The position numbers and the translations under genes were made by a program. This document shows, piece by piece, positions 33,916 to 44,510 of a stretch of DNA of 64,000 nt (its first letter is position 1; every line of letters begins with the position of its first letter). The notes beneath the pieces were generated by a model, which was not told where the DNA came from, ran no database searches, and saw only the letters and a list, made by a program, of their open reading frames with translations. Origin of the DNA: Macrotis lagotis (lineage: Eukaryota > Chordata > Mammalia > Peramelemorphia > Peramelidae); assembly GCF_037893015.1 (NCBI RefSeq), contig NC_133658.1:251664518-251728517 (forward strand), written 5' to 3'.

Positions 33916-35814
33916 ATTAACATTGTAGATAACTCCTCTGAAGAGTCTGTTCCAAAGTTTACAGCCCCAGTGACTATCAAGTGTGTGGGAAAGAAGAATC
34001 ATTCCAGGAACAAAAGCTAGGATCTTAATAAAACAATCCTTTGTTTTGGTGAACTCTGGGTCAGGAAATTTCTTCTATTGCTTCTTTTCTATGGCTTCTC
34101 TCTCAACAGCTGAGGTTAGATTAAGGTAAGAGTTTGCAAAAAAATGAATTGTCCAAGTCACTTCAGATAGAGGGAATTAACACAGTAATATGGAGCCAGG
34201 GGGTAAGGGGTGGTTCAAAAGAGTCTGAAATCTTGGGATGGAAAGTTAAGGATTTTGGACACAAATGAGCTACTTGACTTCCCAGCTACCCTTATCCTGA
34301 ACCATTGGTCTATATCAGAAACAGTTGTTGCTGCTACCTTACCTAGTCCTCTCTTTTATTGCTTCTTGGTCTGTCTGCTGCGTCTTCTTAGATTAAGGGA
34401 GGTTACTCATGATGCCTTTTCTAAGGGAGGTGGTAGTATCAATAGCAGGAGGGTTGGTGTATACAGAATAGTGGAGGATCAGAATGGGTGCCCCATTCTG
34501 CCCCACCCCTGGAGTGATTTTACTCAACAATGAAGGACTCAGAGAAAAGTCATGCATAGTACAATGAAAGTGAAGACTAGTGGACCTCACAAGTGGGATC
34601 CCAAAGTCTTTTTTGAACCCTATGGGAGTTCTTCCCTAGTCTTTCCTTACCCTTCTCCTTTCCCAAGATTAATCTCATGACCTTTGCTCAGATTCTGTTC
34701 TCCCCCTCTCCCCAGTTTGTCCCAGGTGCCATATTCCTAGATATGATTTTAATATCTTTCATCTCACTCCCCAGACAACTCATGTTTTATAAAACTTAGC
34801 ATTTTCTACTTCCTGGTAAGGTAGTTAGTATAATTATGTTTCCCATTTTATAGATGAGAAAACTAAGTCCCAGAGAAGTAAAATCATTTGCTGATAATTA
34901 CATACCTGCTATGTGATATCAGAACTGAAATTCAAAACCACTTCTCAGGCATTTTAAGTTTTTCATTCTTTTTACTATCCATGAATAACTCTTAGGTATT
35001 TTGCTGCATCATAAGCAATGATGAAAAAATTGAGTATATACCCCTTTCCCCATCTTCTCTAATTTCTCCAATTCCTCCTGGTCCTGATAGATTGAGTCCC
35101 TAGAGGTGTGCCACCTCCCTATCTTCTTCTTCCTCCTATCCTCAGAGACATAGGGATAACTTGTTTCCTAGTATTGCCTAAAAGATCCCACCAGGTAAAT
35201 CCCCATTGATTATCAGTCAGAAAATTAGCCTTTAGATAAAAACTTTACTAAGAAGATATTGTAAGGATAGTTGATATATAAACACTTTCCTCTAAATTAG
35301 ATGGGCATTTTCCCCTTTCACACACAAGGTCTCTGAGACCTTGAAGACCTTGAAGCCCTTTCCTTGCTTTGTGGAAGACTTATGAAATTCTTACTGGTGT
35401 AGTTCTCTTCTGGACTCTAAGGATTAGTGCCCCTGTAGAGTTTTGAAACTATGCCTTTCTACTGGTACTCTGAGAACTGAACTGCTCTTTCTGATGGACA
35501 CTGCTACTGCTACTGATGAAACTTAAGATCTTTTGATTTTTTTAAGGCAATTCCCTCTTGGCAATCCTTTACCCCTGGAATTTCCACCTCTTCTTAATGG
35601 GGCTGCTGGTGGAATGAGTGTTTCTGAACTGTTCTGCCATGGTATATGTAGGCCCAAACATATGTCTGAGTCTTTTGACCAATCTCAGAAAAATCTGTGT
35701 TTTGTCATCTGCTTTCATCCAATGACTGTAAGTCCCCATGTTGCTTTCAATTGATGAAATCACAGTAATTGTTCTTTTAGTTCCCAGTGAGGGTAAAGGT
35801 TAGATTTTAGGCTT
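33916..35814. other. Largely single-copy intergenic DNA, no gene
   Basis: A reverse MIR-like fragment lies at about 34790-34960. Open frames at 34210-34533 and 35533-35754 have no recognisable domain or splice context. Confidence 0.4.
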
Positions 35815-36105
35815 AAACAATTAATAAGCATTGAGCACTTATTCTGTGCTCAAGGATATACATATATATATATTTTAGGTACTGTGCAAGATACAATTAT
35901 GACACATAATCTCTACTTTCCAGGAACTCATAGTCTAGTTGAGGAAAAAAGATTCAGACACAGAATTATACAAAGTGTATCTAAGTTCTAAGGGATGTGG
36001 TTAAGTGCTATGGATTTTCAGAGCAGAAAAAGATCAATGAGGATTGGAGTAATTGGAGAAATAACTAGTAGAAGTTGGAACTTGAACTGGTTTTAAAGAA
36101 TGAGT
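35815..36105 (+). mobile_element. Old plus-strand interspersed repeat
   Basis: Resembles the same family as 26745-26855 (AATAAGCATTGAGCACTTAT, CAGGAACTCATAGTCTAG) and runs up to a SINE insertion. Family name uncertain. Confidence 0.4.
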
Positions 36106-36233
36106 TGATGGCCCTGGAGTCAGGAGTACCTGAGTTCAAATCCAGCCTCAGACACTTAATAATTACCTAGCTGTGTGGCCTTGGACAAGCCACTTAACCC
36201 CATTACCTTGCAAAAACCAAAAAAAAAAAAAAA
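36106..36233 (+). mobile_element. Short SINE, 5'-truncated
   Basis: Starts at TGATGGCCCTGGAGTC, missing the head, and ends in an A-rich tail; AAAGAATGAGT repeats at 36095-36105 and 36234-36244. Confidence 0.88.
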
Positions 36234-36244
36234 AAAGAATGAGT

Positions 36245-37435
36245 AGAATTTGGAGAGGCAAAGAGGAGGGGAGAAGACTTTCTAGGCATGGGACTTAAGT
36301 GAAGACACAGAAGTAAGAATTTGACTTAAATATTTGTGGGAAACTGAATGACTGATCTTATTAAATGGAGGATGAATATTGGGAATAATTGAGAAAATAG
36401 TATTCATGCTTGAAACAACTTGATTTGCTTACAATCTCTTACCATTTTTAGTTATCAGAGAGATATGTGAATACAGGGGGACAAGAATGAATTTCTTGGG
36501 TCTTTTACAAAAAAGGGAACTATATAATATCATAAATATTATTCAACAAATTTTTTGAACAAAGATTGTAAACATGCTTCCTAGGAATCACCCCAGAAGA
36601 GACAAAAGAGGACTTAGAAAAGATATGTAAATCATAGCTCAGGCGGTGAATTTAAAAACAGTAATTCATGGGTGCCCAGGCCATAGGGATAACAAAAAGG
36701 ATGGTTGGTGACCACTGAACTTCTAGATTTGCTTGGAAAATGGACCAAAATGTGCTCAAGTTTTCTGTAAATGTTGGGCTGGGATTCACTGTATCATTTC
36801 TTCTCTTTGTGACTTTGATATTAGGGTGATAACCTGATAACCATCCTTTGAACACAGCTTCTGAGTCTGTCTATTCCCTCCGTAAAAGTGAAATTAACAG
36901 CTATGACTTTTACCAGAATTACTGAAGCTGAGGAATGGAAATTTTAGACCTTTATTGAAAAGGATGTATTCAGCCCCTTGGGTGTTTTAATGATATATTC
37001 TTTTGTTTTCAGTTCCATTCAGTAAGTGTATTCTAATCTATATTGTGAGTACATAGTCATTTTTGGGTCACTCAAAACTGGGAAGGAGACAAAAATCTTA
37101 ATGGGAATTGGGGGTTCGAGCCAAACAATTTATGGAGATTTTTATATTTTCAATCTTAGGCTAAGCAAGCTGAGATGAAACCTAAAGTCAAAGCATTAGG
37201 AAACTGTAAACCTCAGGAAATTCAAACTGTTCTGTTCCCACCAATCCAGAGTGATAGATGGGGAGTAGACTGGAACTTTTGTCTAAATGAGGTCCTGCAT
37301 TTGAGCAGAGGACTAAGGCAGTCAATCTTTATTTGTATGCTTTCAGAGGAACTGAGGGGAGCTGGAGCAGCCTGAACTCCGATCACCACCTGGTGGCTTA
37401 TGCAGGGATTACATTCTTTCTTCCAGTTTTTATTT
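36245..37435. other. Intergenic DNA, no gene
   Basis: No recognisable repeat family or coding exon; frames are short. Confidence 0.4.
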
Positions 37436-37584
37436 TTTAGGTTTTTTTGCAAGGCAAATTGGGTTAAGTGGCTTGCCCAGGGCCACACAGCTAGGTAATT
37501 ATTAAGTGTCCGAGACCGGATTTGAAGCCAAGTACTCCTGACTCCAGGGCCGGTGCTTTATCCACTGCGCCACCTAGCCACCCC
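37436..37584 (-). mobile_element. Short tRNA-derived SINE
   Basis: Full reverse copy (TTAGGTTTTTTTGCAAGGC to GCGCCACCTAGCCACCCC). Confidence 0.88.
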
Positions 37585-37951
37585 TTTCTCCCATTTTCTT
37601 TTCCACACCCAGTGTCCAAGTAAGGGAGGTAGTCCTGTGGAAAGAATTTTTGTTTCACATATACTGAGTAAAGTGGAATAGGGTTCCAAGAGTATTTGTG
37701 TATCTTAGTGAGGAATATGGAGTTTTGTTGGTAATAGATGAGCAGTGGACCTGCCTCCAGTATGACATGGCAGGAAAAGGAAGCTTATACTATCTTAGAT
37801 AGCATTAATAGAGGCATAGTGTCCACAGGAAATGATAGTACCACTGTATTCTGCCCTCATCAGAGGATACCTAGAACATTTGACTTCAGTTACAATTACA
37901 CATTTTAGGAAGGGCACAGGCAACCTCAGTAGGTCTAAAGTAGGTGAATAG

Positions 37952-38114
37952 GGGGCGGCTAGGTGGGCGCAGTGGATAAAACACCGGCCCTGGAGTCAGG
38001 AGTACTTGGGTTCAAATCCGGTCTCGGACACTTAATAATTACCTAGCTGTGTGGCCTTGGGCAAGCCACTTAACCCCATCTGCCTTGCAAAAAAAAAAAC
38101 AAAACCCAAAAAAT
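37952..38114 (+). mobile_element. Short tRNA-derived SINE with 15-bp target duplication
   Basis: Full plus copy flanked by AAAGTAGGTGAATAG (37937-37951) and AAAGTGGGTGAATAG (38115-38129). Confidence 0.9.
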
Positions 38115-38149
38115 AAAGTGGGTGAATAGAATGGTAAGGGGACAGAAAA

Positions 38150-39045
38150 GCATACAATATGTGGATTATTTTGTTTCTTCACTGTGTATTTAAATTTCTT
38201 CAATTTCTTTTTCTTTTATTATTGCTAAAACTAACATTTCTAATACAGTATTAAATAAAAGTGGTGATAATGGGTATCCTTGTTTCTTCTTTTATCTTAT
38301 TGAGAATTTTTCTAGCTTATTCCCATTATATATTATGTTTGCTGATAGAAAAACTCAATTTATTCCTGTGTTCTCTAATGTTTTTTAAATAGGAATAAAT
38401 GCCATATTTTATCAAAATCTTTTTTCAGCATCTATAGAGATAATCATATAATTCCTGTTAGTTTTATACTTGATAAATTATGGTTGACTATTTTGCTAAT
38501 GTTGAACCATCCTGGCATTCTGGTATAAATCCTACCTGATCATAGTGTATTATTTTAGTGATAACTTACTTTAATCTCTGTATTATTTTAGTGATAATTT
38601 ACTGTAATCTCTTTGCTAAATTTTTTCATCAATATTCATTAGGGAAATTGGTCTATAATTTTCTTTGTCTGTTTTGGTTCTTCTTGGTTTAGGTCTCAAT
38701 CCCATATTGGTGTCATAGAAGGAATTTAGCAGAACTCCTTTACCCATTTTTCAAATAATTTATATAGGATTGGAATTAATTGTCCTTTAAATGTTTAGTA
38801 GAAATCACTTGTAAATTCATTTGGCCCTGGAGAGTTTTTCTTAGGGAGTTCATTGATGAGTTATTCAATTTCTTTTTCTGAAATAGGACTATTTAAGTAT
38901 TTCATTTCCTCTTCTGTTAATCTGGTCATTTTAATTTTTGTAAATATTCATCCATTTCACTTATAGTCAGATTTATTGACATACAGTTGGGCAAAATATC
39001 TCTGATTACTTTATTTTCCTCCGCATTGGTGTTGAGTTAATGTGA
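38150..39045 (-). mobile_element. L1 LINE ORF2 reverse transcriptase fossil
   Basis: The minus strand corresponds to the central L1 ORF2 region. On the plus strand the nucleotides TTGAACCATCCTGGCATTC, CAATATTCATTAGGGAAATT and CATTTGGCCCTGGAGAG are landmarks of the RT domain in reverse. A 40-base local repeat occurs at 38545-38605. Stops are frequent. Confidence 0.75.
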
Positions 39046-39059
39046 ATTGTTTGAAGAAA

Positions 39060-39566
39060 CTGGATCTTTATCTCGAAGAAGGGGAGACTTAAGAAACTTA
39101 ACAGTCTTCTTATATGGATAATATATTGCACTTGTATTGCTTGGTCTTAGCAAGCAAAACTATCATGAATGGGAAGAAGTTACAGGTAGGCAGATTTAGG
39201 GTCCCTGTAGGGAAAACTTCCTAACCAGTGTCCAAAAGGAACAGAACTGGTTCAGGAAATAGAGGGTTCCCTGTCAAGGGAAGTGAAAAGCATACGCTGG
39301 CTATTTGTCAGTAGGCATGCTTCTGAAATTCAATGATTCTGCCTTCCCTTTGGTGCACAGAATCTCCCGGCAGATTTAGGGTCCCTGTAGGGAAAACTTC
39401 CTAACCAGTGTCCAAAAGGAACAGAACTGGTTCAGGAAATAGAGGGTTCCCTGTCAGGGGAAGTGAAAAGCATACGCTGGCTATTTGTCAGTAGGCATCC
39501 TCCAAAGGTCACCTCTGCTTCTGAAATTCAATGATTCTGCCTTCCCTTTGGTGCACAGAATCTCCC
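39060..39566 (+). mobile_element. CR1/L2-type LINE ORF2 C-terminal fossil with internal tandem duplication
   Basis: The segment reads like the C-terminus of a CR1-superfamily ORF2 (nucleotides for GRFRV-, NFLTSV-, GSLSREVK- like blocks). 39191-39370 is repeated directly as 39371-39566. A reverse fragment of the same family is at about 40080-40140 and a plus fragment at about 59020-59180. Confidence 0.55.
39191..39566. repeat. Direct tandem duplication, units of 180 and 196 bp
   Basis: Both units start CAGATTTAGGGTCCCTGTAG and end CACAGAATCTCCC. The second carries 18 extra bases (CCTCCAAAGGTCACCTCT) after GTAGGCAT. Outside this the copies differ at very few positions. Confidence 0.92.
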
Positions 39567-40745
39567 ATGTGCTCAGGTGACAGGGAGCCCAATCCAAACT
39601 GGGCAAGACAAGAAGTAGGGGTGGTCCCATTTCTTTCTCTTCCAGCTGATAGGATTGAGAGGAAGAATAGGCTGGTCTTTGTGTGTCTGTGAAAATACTG
39701 CCAAATTACCCTCCCCTCCCCTATTACTCCAAGGACCTCACAAATGGGACTGATGTGGAAGATCAGCTGAGAACTGGGTCACCAATTGCTCTGTTATCAA
39801 AAACCTGGTGGGATGATGAAGATAGAAGCAAGATAAGGAAATCTAGATTTTTAAGGAACCCAAATGAGTCATCCTTTCAGGTAGATTCAATGTGCTGCTT
39901 TCCATTTAGCCACTTTATAGAATACATTTCCTAGTACTTTTCTCTTAACAAGGGACTGCCCCTATTTCTTATCCAGTTTGGGTGGAGGTCCCTGTCACCT
40001 GATCACATGGGAGATGCTGGGCACCAAAGTGAAAGCAGAATAATAGAATTCCAGAGTAATTAGCCAGTTTCTGCTTTAATACCTCCCCGGACAGGGAACC
40101 CACTACATCCTGAAGCAGCCCATTCTGCTACTGGACACTGATACAAGATTATGCCAATTTTTTCTATACAGGGGAGGGAGATGAGAACCAGAGACCTTAG
40201 GAGTATCTTGCCTGTTTCACACCACTTGCTATAGAGTTGAATTCAATAGGAAACTGGTTTGCCTTGAATCCTTTCCTTGGGTCCTCAATTTCTGGAGTCT
40301 TGAAGTCTCCTTATACAGTCTTCACTTGTATATTGGTTGTATGCTTTACTCTGTGGATGACTGTTGTGAATTAGGGGTGTATTGATGCTCAGTAAATGCT
40401 GATTGAGAGGAAGTTTTTCCCATTTGTAGATATAAAGATAATTCAGTGCCATGAAAAGATGGCATCTTCTCTCCTGGAGATCTATTTATTTTTCAAGAAG
40501 TACAGACTTTTTTGAAGTGTTTCCTTAAGCTCAAACTACTATTTCAACCAAGCTCCTTTCTCCTTCATCTTCTTACCCTCCTTATTTTCTCCTCTCCCCT
40601 CATCATCTGGACTGTTCAGAGTTCTGAGTCTGTTAGGTATGAAAAAAGGAGGCATAGGCGGGGGTGTTACCCTTAGAATCCAAGGCTGTCTTATTGGCAA
40701 CCTACCATAGAAACTCTCATTATTCTTGTTTCTTGGATGAGCAGG

Positions 40746-40746
<1 letters not shown>
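39567..40746. other. Intergenic DNA, no gene
   Basis: Apart from the short reverse CR1-type fragment near 40080-40140 I see nothing recognisable. Confidence 0.4.

Positions 40747-40801
<55 letters not shown>
40747..40801. repeat. (CA)n microsatellite
   Basis: About 27 uninterrupted CA units. Confidence 0.97.
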
Positions 40802-40803
<2 letters not shown>

Positions 40804-41036
40804 TACAGTTGAGCTCAGTGAATCCCTATCTGTAGCCTATCAGAAACCTCAACAGTTCCATTTCCCTCCCCAGGGCTGCTAGAGTTTATCTCCCTGAATT
40901 TGGCTAGGATTGATTAGGTCCTTCCTGCCTGAACCTCAGGGAATGAGAAAGCTCAGATTACTAACTGGTCCTACTTTCTATGCCAAATCCCCAAGATACC
41001 AGCCCAGAAAAAGTATTGGTTAGTGTCTAGGACTTC

Positions 41037-41037
41037 T

Positions 41038-41113
<76 letters not shown>

Positions 41114-41129
41114 GTGTGTGTGTGTGTGT
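41037..41129. repeat. (GA)n followed by (TG)n microsatellite
   Basis: About 36 GA units to 41109, then TG units to 41129: a compound purine / alternating tract about 1.1 kb upstream of the SBSPON-family start codon. Confidence 0.97.
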
Positions 41130-42039
41130 CCCTTCAAGCTTGAAGACCCAAAAATGGAGTAGCTATTTAGGGTGGGGGAACAGTTCAGAGCACTAAACCA
41201 ACTGGGAAAGGAAGAATAGAACATTGACCTGGGAAATTATGTGAACAGAAGTGGAAGGAATAGCAGGTGTACCTCACCTCTCTGTTTGTGTGGGAAGGAC
41301 ATTAGAACAGGAGATATTTGAGCAACAGATTTGATTTGGATGTTTGTGTTAGGGGTGGAGTTTTGGAACTGAGAGAATGAAGGGAATGGGAACCAAAATG
41401 GAGTGTTTGGCAGAACTGGGAAAGTGTGGTGGGATTGTGGTTTACTTCCATACTTGTCAAATGGACAGGTTAAGCTAGATCAGGGTTTCTTAATCTCTGA
41501 CCAGTGAAAACACACACACACACACACACACACATTATTTTGATAAGGGATTTTCAATAGATTTAGTTTTCTTTGTAATTTCATATCTTTAATTGTATGT
41601 ATTATTTTGCTAAGGGATCTCTCCTCTGGCTTCCCCAGACTACCAAAGTGGACCAGACACTTTGGAACCCCTGGTCTCTTTCAACTCTAACATTGTATGA
41701 CTCTTCTTGGGAGTGATTGAATGTGTAGTGGAGAGAAAGCCATCCTGGAACTGAGGAAGAGCTATTAAGTTCTGCTTCTGACATGACCAAGTGACTTTAT
41801 GTGGGACTTTTAAGTCTAGAAGTTATTAGAGTTGTTTTACTTACATCAATGAAATTGCAGGTCCTGATTAAAAAAAGGCACGAAACTAGATGTCCCTACC
41901 ACTTTCTAGTTTGAGTAAAATGAGAGAGTAAGAATTGATAATTTCTAAAAGCTTCTGCCAACCCCTGTGATCCTGAGATTTCTGGCGGATGAGGTGCCCC
42001 CCCCCCCCCCAGTTTCTTGCAGGTTATAACTACGGGGCA
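41130..42039. other. Upstream flank of the SBSPON-family gene
   Basis: Contains (CA)n at 41511-41534 and a C-run at 41997-42010. No other repeat or exon recognised; regulatory elements are possible but cannot be named. Confidence 0.45.
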
Positions 42040-42265
42040 GAAATAGCAGATATGGAGGAGAGGGAGAGTAAGGGGAAGTTTGGGGATATCTACCTGGGGG
42101 GCTATCCTCACGGACCTGGACCCGGGGAGAGATGGGTGACGTGAGGTTAGTCTGACTTGGGTTCCAGCCCAGGGAGGAAACCTGTGGCCCCGCCTGACTG
42201 ACTCTCCCCTCCTTTCCCCTCCCCATCCTTCCCTAGGACTGCCCAGCAGTGGGATTCCTCCGGAC
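42040..42265 (+). promoter_or_regulatory. Probable promoter / 5' UTR of the SBSPON-family gene
   Basis: The GC content rises sharply just before the start codon. A CRE-like TGACGTGA lies at 42137-42144 and a GC-box core (CCCCGCC, Sp1-like on the minus strand) at 42188-42194. No TATA box is apparent close to the ATG. Immediately upstream of the ATG is a long C/T-rich tract ending CCCTAG at 42236, which could equally be a splice acceptor for a 5' non-coding exon (see findings). The transcription start cannot be fixed from sequence alone. Confidence 0.45.
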
Positions 42266-42620
42266 ATGGCCCACGGTGCCATACTGGCCTGGACCTGGGC
42301 CCTGGCTTTGGGATCGGTCCCGGGAGTCCAAGCGGGTTGTGGCGAACTCGGCCGCTGCTGTCCGGGCCGGGACCTGACCTGCGTCTCCCGGGGCTGGACA
42401 GCGGCAGGGCTCTGGCCGGGGCCCCAGGCCTGCTACTGCGACCAGGCGTGCAGCGCAGCCAGGGACTGCTGCCCGGATTATGGGAGTGCCTGCCCAGGTG
42501 GGAGCCACCAGGCTGAGCTGGGAGGGTGGGCGTGGGCAGTCCACAGGGACGCTGAGGAGGCGCAGGTCCAAGGGGAGTGAGCTTGGGAAAGGAGTGTAGG
42601 AGCAGGGAGGAGGTCTGGGG
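42100..42620. promoter_or_regulatory. CpG-rich segment over first coding exon
   Basis: CpG dinucleotides are frequent across exon 1 and its donor region (for example around 42290-42380 and 42400-42475), while the flanking tens of kilobases are AT-rich and CpG-poor. This is the only such segment in the window and agrees with a promoter-proximal first exon. I have not computed an observed/expected ratio. Confidence 0.6.
42266..42497 (+). CDS. SBSPON: SBSPON-family gene, coding exon 1 (signal peptide + somatomedin B domain)
   Basis: This exon encodes residues 1-77 and the first base of codon 78. Residues 1-23 form a hydrophobic signal peptide ending VPGVQA, so the product should be secreted. 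Residues 24-77 form a somatomedin B-type domain with ten cysteines (25, 31, 32, 39, 56, 58, 62, 68, 69, 76), including paired CC motifs and the CDQAC and DCCPDY signatures. The order signal peptide, somatomedin B, then thrombospondin type 1 is that of SBSPON (RPESP), thought to be an extracellular matrix protein. The ATG is the first in frame and directly precedes the signal peptide. The exon ends at CCCAG before GTGGGA, leaving phase 1; reading on meets a stop at 42578-42580, as expected for intron. The loop between the fourth and fifth cysteines holds GLWPGPQ and looks longer than I remember for human SBSPON, so a paralog (SBSPON-like) is possible. Domain call is firm, orthology is not. Confidence 0.85.
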
Positions 42621-43960
42621 GGGGGGGCGGTGAGCAGGAGTCTAGATCCAGATCTTGAAGGGACCTAAGAGGTCATCTCATTCACATCCCCCTTTTCACT
42701 TGGCAGATGAGGGAACTGAGGCCCAGGAAAGTGAAGCTACTTGTACCCAAATCATGGATTGGGGTGAGGTTATAAAAGGAGCAGAGAAGTGGAGAGGGGG
42801 GTCTGGGATCAGGCCGAGTAGAGGTATTCTAGTTAGGAAAAGGATTATGGAAAGTTAGAAGCAAGCCTGGGGGAGGGGAGCGAGAAGGTCTGGACCTGGC
42901 TTCAAGTTCTGGATCTCAGGCAGGGGCAGTGGAAACCCAAAAGGGACTGAGGGACTTGTAAAGGGAAGTTTAAGGAACTGATTGTGACAGGAGATAGGTG
43001 AGGGTCATGGGGGTGGAACCTCGTATATGGCCACTAGTCAAACATTTCTCCACCCTAACCTCCCTCTGAGGACCTTCATGATGGTGTCTGCAAAACCACC
43101 TTTATAGGTAGTTATTGGTCAGTCAGTAAGTAACTTGGATTAATAGGACTCAAACCATCACCATTTTGACAATTACCTTTTTTTAAAGCCATTACCATCA
43201 TAACCAACACTTAGAATTATTACCACTACCATCATCTGTATTAATGTATGTTCTTGCAGTATAATTTAAGGAAATGCTTCTTCCACTTCTTGTAGACGTA
43301 GAAATTCTTTAGGATAAGATATTTTGCCTCCCTCCCCTTTAAAAAAATGAGGCAGACTTACAGAAAATTGAGGCATTGAGGAGATGCTTTAATTCTTGGC
43401 CATTAGAGGTGCTGTCTCTATTGTTTTTCTGTTTCTATTCAATACTAGAATTTTCATCTTTACTTGATTAAGGCTTGATTGGATTGATTCTATATCATGC
43501 TCTAGTGCTAAGAATCCTGGATGAGGACTCAGAAGACTGAGTTCTGGCTCTAATTCTGCCCTTGATTCCCTGTTTCTTAGGAATCAATGTCCTCATTTCT
43601 AAGCCTCAGTTTCCCTATCTGTAAAATGGAGGAATTAGACAAGATAATCACTAAGAGCCTGTCCAGCTTTGACATTCTAGCATTGAGATAAGAGTCAGGA
43701 GACCCAGATTCTAGTTCTGGTGCCCCTGATTCACTGCATAACTTTGGGCAAGTTACTTCTTGATGAATATCAGGTTTATCTCATGTAAAATGAGGGGGTT
43801 GAATTGAATGATTTCTGGGATTCCCTGGAGCACTGACATAACATAATTCTAAAATATTAACTTAATATTACCTCTTCTGGAGACACTCATTTTAAAAGAG
43901 GACACAAGTAGAAAAACTTTTTAACTAAAGAACTGAGGGAATTACCAGTATTAGACTTTT
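42621..43960. other. Intronic DNA with MIR-like elements
   Basis: Reverse MIR-like fragment at about 42645-42740; plus-strand MIR-like elements at about 43500-43690 (ACTCAGAAGACTGAGTTCTG, CCTCAGTTTCCCTATCTG) and 43690-43850. No exon seen. Confidence 0.5.
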
Positions 43961-44117
43961 GTTTTTTTTTTTAGGTTTTTGCAAGGCAAATGGGGTTAAG
44001 TGGCTTGCCCAATGCCACACAGCTAGGTAATTATTAAGTGTCTAAGACCGGATTTGAACCCAGGTATTCCTGACTCCAGGGCAGGTGCTTTATCTACTGC
44101 GCCACCTAGCCACCCCC
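43961..44117 (-). mobile_element. Short tRNA-derived SINE with 15-16 bp target duplication
   Basis: Full reverse copy flanked by CCAGTATTAGACTTTT at 43945-43960 and again from 44118. Confidence 0.9.
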
Positions 44118-44439
44118 CCAGTATTAGACTTTTAATCATCAGTGGGGGAAAATATTCTTTGTTGGATGAGGAGGAAACAGGGAGAGGGAGGAAATTTCAT
44201 TCCATGTTATATCACACTAAAGGAACCAGATGTGTAGTGGTACCTCCATCTCATTCTCTGAATATTATGAAACCACCGGATTGGCCCCTTCTAGGCTATA
44301 CTTGGAAAACCATCTGCCTAGAATAGCAGAACTGTTTTCTACCTGTACACATCTGGTTCTGGTACCTAAATCATCCCACATATATCTGCAAAAGTGGATC
44401 ATCAGGGATTCAGAACATCAAAATTACTTCTGTCTGACA

Positions 44440-44442
<3 letters not shown>

Positions 44443-44509
<67 letters not shown>
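44443..44509. repeat. (AT)n microsatellite
   Basis: About 33 AT units, giving spurious tyrosine/isoleucine frames. Degenerate MIR-tail units follow at 44640-44750. Confidence 0.97.

Positions 44510-44510
<1 letters not shown>

Noticed and set aside
40747..41129. Regular repeats considered as a CRISPR-like array
   Set aside because: Simple dinucleotide microsatellites without spacers, in vertebrate DNA.
41896..42571. Several open frames of 90-128 codons on the minus strand opposite exon 1
   Set aside because: GC-rich shadow frames with few stops; the plus strand carries the recognisable domains.
42498..42580. Read-through of the exon 1 frame to the stop at 42578-42580, suggesting a one-exon 104-residue protein
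   Set aside because: The somatomedin B domain ends at the last cysteine, followed at once by a good GT donor; the extra residues match nothing, and the joined exon 2 restores family architecture.
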